Positions 56,326 through 61,506 of a stretch of 61,506 nt of DNA are shown here, in pieces. Source of the DNA: an archaeon. Its GTDB lineage: Archaea > Nanobdellota > Nanobdellia > Woesearchaeales > GW2011-AR9. The stretch's first letter is position 1. Each line of letters starts with the position of its first letter. Where the stretch lies: NCBI GenBank assembly GCA_023259115.1, contig JAHFQW010000002.1:84392-145897 (forward strand). Direction: 5' to 3'. A program made the position numbers and the translations under genes. A model generated the notes under the pieces. The model was not told the DNA's origin. It was given only the letters and a program-made list of their open reading frames with translations, and did no database searches.

Positions 56326-57039
56326 ATGATTCAAGGTAGGCGAGTTTTAGTGTACATTCCGGCGCGAAGCGGGTCTAAGGGGATTATTGATAAGAATATT
56401 GTTGATGTGGCGGGAAAGCCGTTGATGGCGTATACGATTGAGGCGGCGCGAGGAAGTGCGTATGTTGATGAGGTTATTGTTTCTACTGATTCTGCGTTGT
56501 ATGCAGATATTGCAAAGCGGTATGGGGCGGATGTGCCTTTTTTACGTCCCGCAGAATTGGCAACGGATACTTCTCCAGAAATGGATACGACGATGCATTT
56601 GATGAGTTGGCTTGAGGGGGAAGGTTGTGCGAAATATGGACTGTTTGATATTATTATACGTTTACAGGTGACTTCACCGTTGCGTACGACAGCGGATATT
56701 GATGGGGCGTTGGAATTATTTATCGAAAAAGGGGCGGATTCGGTGATTAGTGTGTTTGAGTGTCCGGTGACGCCGTTGTGGATGAATACGTTGCCTGAGA
56801 ATAGATGTATGAAGAATTTTATTTCGGCAGAGATTAGACAGAAAAATAGGCAGGAATTGCCACAATATTATCAATTGAATGGGGCGATTTTTGCGGCTGA
56901 TTGGAATTTTATGAAATCTACAAGAGGATGGTATGGGGAGAAGACGTATGCGTATATTATGTCTAAAGAACATTCGGTTGATGTGGATGATATGTTGGAT
57001 TTGGAATTTGCGCGGTTTTTGATGGAGAAGAGTGAGTGA
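56326..57039 (+). CDS. neuA: CMP-nonulosonic acid cytidylyltransferase (NeuA-like)
   Basis: A 237-residue cytidylyltransferase: VLVYIPARSGSKGIIDKNI (CTP-binding), TIEAARGS, STDSALYADIAKRYGADVPFLRP, LQVTSPLRTTADID and VDVDDMLDLEFA at the end. It activates the NeuB product to a CMP-sugar. I chose ATG 56326; an upstream TTG start at 56281 would overlap the neuB stop. Whether the sugar is sialic, legionaminic or pseudaminic acid cannot be told. Confidence 0.92.
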   Translation: MIQGRRVLVYIPARSGSKGIIDKNIVDVAGKPLMAYTIEAARGSAYVDEVIVSTDSALYADIAKRYGADVPFLRPAELATDTSPEMDTTMHLMSWLEGEGCAKYGLFDIIIRLQVTSPLRTTADIDGALELFIEKGADSVISVFECPVTPLWMNTLPENRCMKNFISAEIRQKNRQELPQYYQLNGAIFAADWNFMKSTRGWYGEKTYAYIMSKEHSVDVDDMLDLEFARFLMEKSE

Positions 57040-57047
57040 GGTTAATT

Positions 57048-57087
57048 TTGGTTTTTATTTTGATTATTATTCTTTTTTTTATTATTT
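57048..57087 (+). terminator. T-rich terminator-like stretch after neuA
   Basis: Consecutive T4-T7 runs between the neuA stop and the convergent minus-strand gene, as expected for archaeal factor-independent termination. Confidence 0.35.
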
Positions 57088-58929
57088 TTACTTTAATTTT
57101 TTATCATTTAGTTGTTTATTTTTCTTATCTATTGTTTCTATCTCTTTATAGATATATCTCACAATTCTCTCTGATGCTTTTCCGTCTATTTTGTAACATA
57201 ATTCTTTGATAAATGCGTTGGCTTGTTGTTGTTTTGGATCTTGTATGAGGAGATTTTGGATGAGGGGGGCGAGAGGTTGGTTATATTTGACAATGGTTGT
57301 GGCGCCGCTGTTGATGATGAGGCCGTTGGTGGGGTTATGCTTGTCAAATAAATCGATGGTGAGAGTGGGTTTACCCATAATCATTGCTTCTAAGGCAACG
57401 GTTGAGCCAAAGGTGATTACTAAGTTACAGTTGCGTATGAGTTGGTAATGAGTATGGCGATCGGTATCACAGCTGATGATGCTTGTGAGTTGGAGCTGTT
57501 GTATGATTTTTTGATATTCTTCTAGATTTCTTTCGCGGGGGTGGAGTTTGAGGTTGATTTTTTTGGTTATGGTTTTGAGTTGGGTTAGGATAGATGTTAC
57601 ACGTTCGAAATATTGGTCTTTGGTGAGAAAGCGGTCTTCGATGAAGGGGGAGGTGGCGAGAAGGATGGTTTTTGATTCATAGGGCTCAAGAGGTTGATTT
57701 GATTTTTCGTTATTAATTGAGTTGTTATTCGAATTATTTGTGTAGTTTGAGATAGGGTCTGTGTATTTTGCAATTTCATCAAAGATGATGGGCCCGGTTA
57801 TGTTGATGTTTTTTTTGTTAACGCCTAGATTTGTGAGTTCTGTGATATATTTTTTTCCAAAGATGGCAAATTTGACGTTATCAGGGGTGTCAATGGTTGG
57901 CAGTGTGCCTAAACCGATGCCATGTTGGATGATGAATACAGGAATATTTTGGGATTTCGCGGCGGCGATGAGGCATTTTTCAAAGATGTTATTTTGGGAG
58001 GTGAGAACAATAGATCTTATTTGTTCTTGCAGGATGATTTTTTTATAGGTGAAGTACCATTTTGCAACAAGGTAGATGAATTCTTGCGAGTAGAGTAAAT
58101 TTAGGTGGTATTTAATCTGAGGATAATACTCTATGTTATTGCCACTTTTATTATTTATTTCTGTATAATTGGTGAGGGCTTGTTCTTTTTGTTGCGGAGT
58201 GATGGTTTGCCAGTGCTGGGCAAGTGAGAGGGAGATATCTTTTGCTTTCTGATGGATCTGTGGATCATAGTAGCTGTAGATGGTGTTATTTTTTTGATAT
58301 ATTTTTTTGATTGATAGACGAGAGATTGGATCGACCACGAGAAGAAAAGGGCGGTATTTCTGGTCTTTTTTTATTTTTTGAACGATTTGGTTTATACGAA
58401 ATATGTTGTTATCCTCACCGAGGTGATTGGTGAAGGTGAGGAAGAGAACTTTTGATGCGTTTTCGTTTTGTATTTTGTTTTGTGGTTGAGTTTGTAGTTG
58501 GTTTTGTAATTGCTCTTGTTGTTGAGGTGTGTTTTCTATTGGGGGTGTATTTTCTTTCTCTTTATTTTTTTTGGTTATTTTTTCTTTGAGTTTGTCGTTA
58601 AGCAGGAGGTATTTTTTAAATGAGGCAAGAGCGATGGTGATTTTTTTTTGGTTTATGATTTTTTTTTGATGAATGTCGTTTATGGTTAGGAATGGTTGAG
58701 GGAGGAGGCTACTATAAATTATGGGGCGATAAAACCAACTCAGAGGATTATTTTCGATTTGGAATATGGCATCTAAGGGAGAGGTGTTTTGTACTCTTTG
58801 GGACCAGTCGCAGAGAAATAGTTTTAGTCCTTCTAATGTTGCCTCTTTTTTCCCGGTGATTTCTTGATTTCTATTTTGATTTATCTTGATTTTTATTATT
58901 TTTATTTTATTTTGTTTTATTTTCTTCAT
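57088..58929 (-). CDS. GT-B fold glycosyltransferase, capsule/CDP-polyol transferase-like
   Basis: A 613-residue protein. The N-terminal 150 residues are K/N/Q-rich with low complexity (NKIKIIKIKINQN; NQLQTQPQNKIQ). The C-terminal half (about 280-600) has a GT-B layout: FIIQHGIGLGT, NINITGPIIFDEI, INLKLHPRE and LVITFGSTVALEAMIMGKPT. This resembles the UDP-GlcNAc-2-epimerase-like and CDP-glycerol/capsule transferase groups. An in-frame ATG at 58944 exists, but ATG 58929 overlaps the upstream stop as ATGA and has a GGAGAAAG site. The neighbouring neuA makes a nonulosonic acid transferase a possible role (inference). Confidence 0.7.
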   Translation of the reverse strand: MKKIKQNKIKIIKIKINQNRNQEITGKKEATLEGLKLFLCDWSQRVQNTSPLDAIFQIENNPLSWFYRPIIYSSLLPQPFLTINDIHQKKIINQKKITIALASFKKYLLLNDKLKEKITKKNKEKENTPPIENTPQQQEQLQNQLQTQPQNKIQNENASKVLFLTFTNHLGEDNNIFRINQIVQKIKKDQKYRPFLLVVDPISRLSIKKIYQKNNTIYSYYDPQIHQKAKDISLSLAQHWQTITPQQKEQALTNYTEINNKSGNNIEYYPQIKYHLNLLYSQEFIYLVAKWYFTYKKIILQEQIRSIVLTSQNNIFEKCLIAAAKSQNIPVFIIQHGIGLGTLPTIDTPDNVKFAIFGKKYITELTNLGVNKKNINITGPIIFDEIAKYTDPISNYTNNSNNNSINNEKSNQPLEPYESKTILLATSPFIEDRFLTKDQYFERVTSILTQLKTITKKINLKLHPRERNLEEYQKIIQQLQLTSIISCDTDRHTHYQLIRNCNLVITFGSTVALEAMIMGKPTLTIDLFDKHNPTNGLIINSGATTIVKYNQPLAPLIQNLLIQDPKQQQANAFIKELCYKIDGKASERIVRYIYKEIETIDKKNKQLNDKKLK

Positions 58930-60305
58930 ACTAACTTTCTCCATGTGTCTTGAATTATGTTTTTTGTGCAGATTGTTATGTCTTGGTTTGTGTCTATGAT
59001 TTTACATCTAAGAAAATTGGAGAGGGCGTGGTAATTCTTTCTTTGTTGTTGTACATATTCTAGTGGCAAGAGAGTTCGTTCTATTGATGAGATTTGGCTA
59101 TGATTTTTGTCTGTTTTTGTTCTTGTTTGGAGGGATTTTTCGTCAACGTCTAGCACATAGGTGAAATGGGGTTTGGGAAAGAGTTTGAGTAATGGTTTTA
59201 TTATGATGCTATTTTTGGCATAGGGATATTGCCCGTAGATGTCATAAAAATAGCGATCGCAGATGACGAGCTGGTTCTTTTTTATTAGAGGAAGAATTTC
59301 TGTTCTGTAGCGATAGTAGAATTCAAAGAAGAGGTAGATAAAGAGGATTTCTTGTGTGAGACTGAATAAGGGGATTTTTTTTTGATGGAGGTTTATTGCT
59401 TGAAATGTTTTGGTGTTGTTTTTTTTGAGCAGATGAGAGAGGAGTGAGGTGAGGGGGAAGGTTGGTTTCCAGCCAAAATAGTAGTAGGATTGTTTGATTC
59501 CAAGGTGGGAGGTGGAAGGTTGATAGTGTTCAAGTAGTTTACGAGTGAGCGTACTTTTGCCTGAGCCATTGACGCCAATTAAAGCTATTAGGAGGCCTTT
59601 TTGGTTGAATGTGAGTGGGCGAAGCGCTCTTTTTATTAGTTTTGTAGTAAAGTACACTGCGGTTTTTGGTTCGTTGAGCAGTTTATTTGTCCAGAGGGCG
59701 ATAATTTGAATAAGGTTTAGAGGATGTTTTTTTTCTCTGTTTTGGATAATTGTTTCAAATGCTTTTCTCCAGTGGTTTTTTTTGATTTGTTGGTTGATGT
59801 AGTTATGATTTAATTTTGGGCTGGTTATTTGGTCTAAGTATATTTTTTCTTTTTCTGTGATTTTGAAGTTTTCAAAGAGTATATGGGCGGAGTGGATAAG
59901 AATGCTGTCTTCAATACGGGGGATTATAATTAATGGATTTACTTTTTTGGCATTTTGAAATAGTGGGTGTTTGTTGAGCGCAATTAGGCCGTGCCAGGCG
60001 ACTTCGCGATGAAGATGGATGGAGTAGAGGATGTTGTTGTAAAAACCGCAGTACATGGTTTTGTATTTTTCGATGGATTCAGGGAGGCGGAGGACGAAAT
60101 CATGTTGCTTGAGGAGTTGGGCGGCGGTATGGTACTCTTGGTCTGTTTCAAAGAGGATGTCGAGATTTTTGTTTTGGCCTTGGAAAATGTGATCGCACTT
60201 AAAGAGGAGGTAGTGGAGATTATGATTGTGAAATAGTTGCAAGATGTACATTATCCCGTCTGGGGTTTGCTGGTAGGATGGTTGAAGGGTCATGTTTTTT
60301 TTCAT
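58926..60305 (-). CDS. Nucleotidyltransferase-like / thymidylate-kinase-like fusion protein
   Basis: A 459-residue protein with the same two-part design as 214-1530. An N-terminal degenerate nucleotidyltransferase (YLLFKCDHIF, NLDILFETD; about residues 1-210) precedes a P-loop kinase: Walker A LIGVNGSGKST (about 243), VICDRYFYD (about 344) and a C-terminal lid. It is followed by the GT-B gene with ATGA overlap and preceded by a GT4 with ATGA overlap at 60302-60305, so it is part of one translationally coupled operon. Its function is unknown. Confidence 0.72.
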   Translation of the reverse strand: MKKNMTLQPSYQQTPDGIMYILQLFHNHNLHYLLFKCDHIFQGQNKNLDILFETDQEYHTAAQLLKQHDFVLRLPESIEKYKTMYCGFYNNILYSIHLHREVAWHGLIALNKHPLFQNAKKVNPLIIIPRIEDSILIHSAHILFENFKITEKEKIYLDQITSPKLNHNYINQQIKKNHWRKAFETIIQNREKKHPLNLIQIIALWTNKLLNEPKTAVYFTTKLIKRALRPLTFNQKGLLIALIGVNGSGKSTLTRKLLEHYQPSTSHLGIKQSYYYFGWKPTFPLTSLLSHLLKKNNTKTFQAINLHQKKIPLFSLTQEILFIYLFFEFYYRYRTEILPLIKKNQLVICDRYFYDIYGQYPYAKNSIIIKPLLKLFPKPHFTYVLDVDEKSLQTRTKTDKNHSQISSIERTLLPLEYVQQQRKNYHALSNFLRCKIIDTNQDITICTKNIIQDTWRKLV

Positions 60306-61405
60306 TCTGAAATCTCTTGGTATATCTTTTCATATTTTTGGAGGAATATTTCTTGGGAGAAGAGGGATTGGGCGGTAGGTTGACAATTTTTTTGCAGTGC
60401 GGGGTATTTTTTTTGCAGGAGGGCTATGGCATAACTGAGGTGTTGCGGTGAAGGATCAAATGAGAGGCCAGAGGGTTTTTTGGGTGAGGAGATTAGACTT
60501 GCGATTTCGGTTTTGGTTGAGGTGAGTACGGGTTTTCCGGCGGCAAGTGATTCGATTGCGGAGTTTGGTATCATTTTGAGGAAGTCGTCTTGTATGGTGT
60601 AGGGGATGATTGTGCAATGAACTTTGGCATAGAGGGCATTCATGTCAGTGAGGATTTCGTTGTGGAGGATGATGTTTGTGATATGATTTTTTTGCAGAAG
60701 AGATTGCATGTGGTGGTAGACTTCATTGCTGCTACGCCAGGCGAGCAGGAATTGGATGTGAGGAAGTTGTTTTGCGGTTTCCATTAAGAGGTTGATGCCG
60801 CGTTTTTCAAAGTCGGTGGTGCGGGTGGGACAACTAGCGTAGAGAATGGTGAAGGGCTGATGTTTTGGAGGAGATTGGTAGGTGAAGGAGTTGAGGTTGA
60901 CGGGTGGGTAGATGAGTTCGATGTGTTGTTCTGGGATGTTGAGTGAGAGGAGTTGTTGTTTTTGGTGGTTGGTTTCAACGATTATTTTTTTTATTTTTTT
61001 GAGTTGTGTGAGGCGGGTTTTTATTTTTTTGAGGTTGCAGGATGCGGCGGCGGTGAGAAGGGTGTTTGATTTGGGAAGGAGAGTAAGATAGGGGAGATCG
61101 CCGAGCGAGGTGTAGATATGATTGATTTTGCTTTTTTTACTTTGGTTGTAGGCGAGGGGGAAGAGGAGAGGGTAGAGAGCGAAGTGGTGTGAGGTTATTT
61201 GTTGGTTTTTTTGGATGTTGCGCAGGCCATCGAGATGGAGGTCGTAGATGTGGGTTGTGTAATGTGGTTGTTGTGCAAAGTGAGTTGCGAGGAGTTGGAC
61301 TTCTTTGGAGATGGCTTCATAGGTTGGGCGGTAGCGTTGGACGTAGTAGGTGATGGTTAGGTTTGGTGAGGGGATGGTATTTGTAGATTTGTTTGTTTGA
61401 TTCAT
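60302..61405 (-). CDS. Glycosyltransferase family 4 (GT-B)
   Basis: A 367-residue GT-B transferase: TITYYVQRYRPTYEAISKEV, YPPVNLNSF, LYASCPTRTTDFEKRGINLL and the donor-site segment PNSAIESLAAGKPVLTS (about 289-305). It has no signal or TM segment. Codons are very A/C-rich on the coding strand, in line with the neighbouring minus-strand genes. It is coupled by ATGA to the kinase fusion downstream. Confidence 0.82.
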   Translation of the reverse strand: MNQTNKSTNTIPSPNLTITYYVQRYRPTYEAISKEVQLLATHFAQQPHYTTHIYDLHLDGLRNIQKNQQITSHHFALYPLLFPLAYNQSKKSKINHIYTSLGDLPYLTLLPKSNTLLTAAASCNLKKIKTRLTQLKKIKKIIVETNHQKQQLLSLNIPEQHIELIYPPVNLNSFTYQSPPKHQPFTILYASCPTRTTDFEKRGINLLMETAKQLPHIQFLLAWRSSNEVYHHMQSLLQKNHITNIILHNEILTDMNALYAKVHCTIIPYTIQDDFLKMIPNSAIESLAAGKPVLTSTKTEIASLISSPKKPSGLSFDPSPQHLSYAIALLQKKYPALQKNCQPTAQSLFSQEIFLQKYEKIYQEISE

Positions 61406-61448
61406 TTTTTTATTTTCTTTTTTTAATCTGTTTTTAAGGATATTTTTG

Positions 61449-61506
61449 TTATTTTTTTTGGGCGAGGACGATCCATTCGTAGGGTTGAGTGGTGGGGATT
61501 TTTTCG
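61449..61506 (-). CDS. C-terminal end of an unidentified protein (partial)
   Basis: On the minus strand the last 18 codons of an open frame end at TAA (61449-61451). The residues end PYEWIVLAQKK, a tail seen in many class I methyltransferases, but the fragment is too short to assign. It is the gene upstream of the GT4 in the same operon, with a 43-nt gap. Confidence 0.45.
   Translation of the reverse strand, partial: EKIPTTQPYEWIVLAQKK

Noticed and set aside
1-61506. tRNA, rRNA or origin of replication
   Set aside because: No T-loop/anticodon arrangement, rRNA motif or origin-type repeat cluster was recognised by eye; a covariance search was not possible.

Overview
This 61.5-kb window reads as one very large surface-glycan (extracellular or lipid-linked polysaccharide) biosynthesis island. 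I infer an archaeal host, most plausibly a small-genome DPANN-type archaeon. Many genes start about 25-30 nt downstream of an A+T-rich TATA-like box with no room for a leader (for example before 4040, 16508, 23637, 28682, 38501, 39353 and 44489). Others are linked by ATGA overlaps or carry GAGG-type ribosome sites. The base composition is A+T-rich and transketolase is split. No rRNA, tRNA or CRISPR array was seen, so the taxonomy is inference only.

Layout. 1-16.4 kb: membrane, methyltransferase and glycosyltransferase genes around a condensed heptose pathway. This pathway sits in two fusion proteins (HldE C-domain + GmhB at 4040-5107; HldE N-domain + GmhA at 5957-7576), followed by a sugar-modification operon (10589-16414). 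16.5-23.4 kb: a B12/radical-SAM protein with its own ferredoxin, the 'sporadic carbohydrate cluster' pair, a SPASM-type radical SAM and a methyltransferase. 23.6-29.6 kb: a sulfation module with a CDP-alcohol phosphotransferase, PAP phosphatase, APS kinase, a pyruvate kinase-ATP sulfurylase fusion and a sulfotransferase. 29.6-39.8 kb: dTDP-deoxysugar genes (RmlA, RmlC-like, RmlD-like, C-methyltransferase, Gfo/Idh/MocA reductase, 2,3-dehydratase), the gene set used by actinomycetes for branched 2,6-dideoxysugars. 41-48 kb: split transketolase, a HAD-kinase fusion and three epimerase-type SDRs. 48.2-57 kb: acetyltransferase-aminotransferase fusion, sugar N-formyltransferase, three folate one-carbon genes, and nonulosonic-acid synthesis (NeuB fusion, NeuA). 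57-61.5 kb: a glycosyltransferase operon.

How the genes fit together (inference). Transketolase could supply sedoheptulose-7-phosphate to the heptose fusions. SHMT, FolD and 5-formyl-THF cyclo-ligase could supply and recycle formyl-folate for the sugar N-formyltransferase. ATP sulfurylase, APS kinase and PAP phosphatase would feed and clear the sulfotransferase. The finished glycan would be sulfated, methylated, N-acylated and rich in rare sugars.

The most unusual feature is non-coding. Every intergenic gap over 300 bp holds nested double-hairpin palindromes. They fall into several families. Some copies sit in the loop or linker of another copy, with empty-site counterparts elsewhere in this window, so they behave like small inserted elements. 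One subfamily is an array of hairpins with strictly 6-nt loops, two of which are exactly complementary. G-homopolymers of 7-10 bases occur in at least four glycan genes and could make expression phase-variable.
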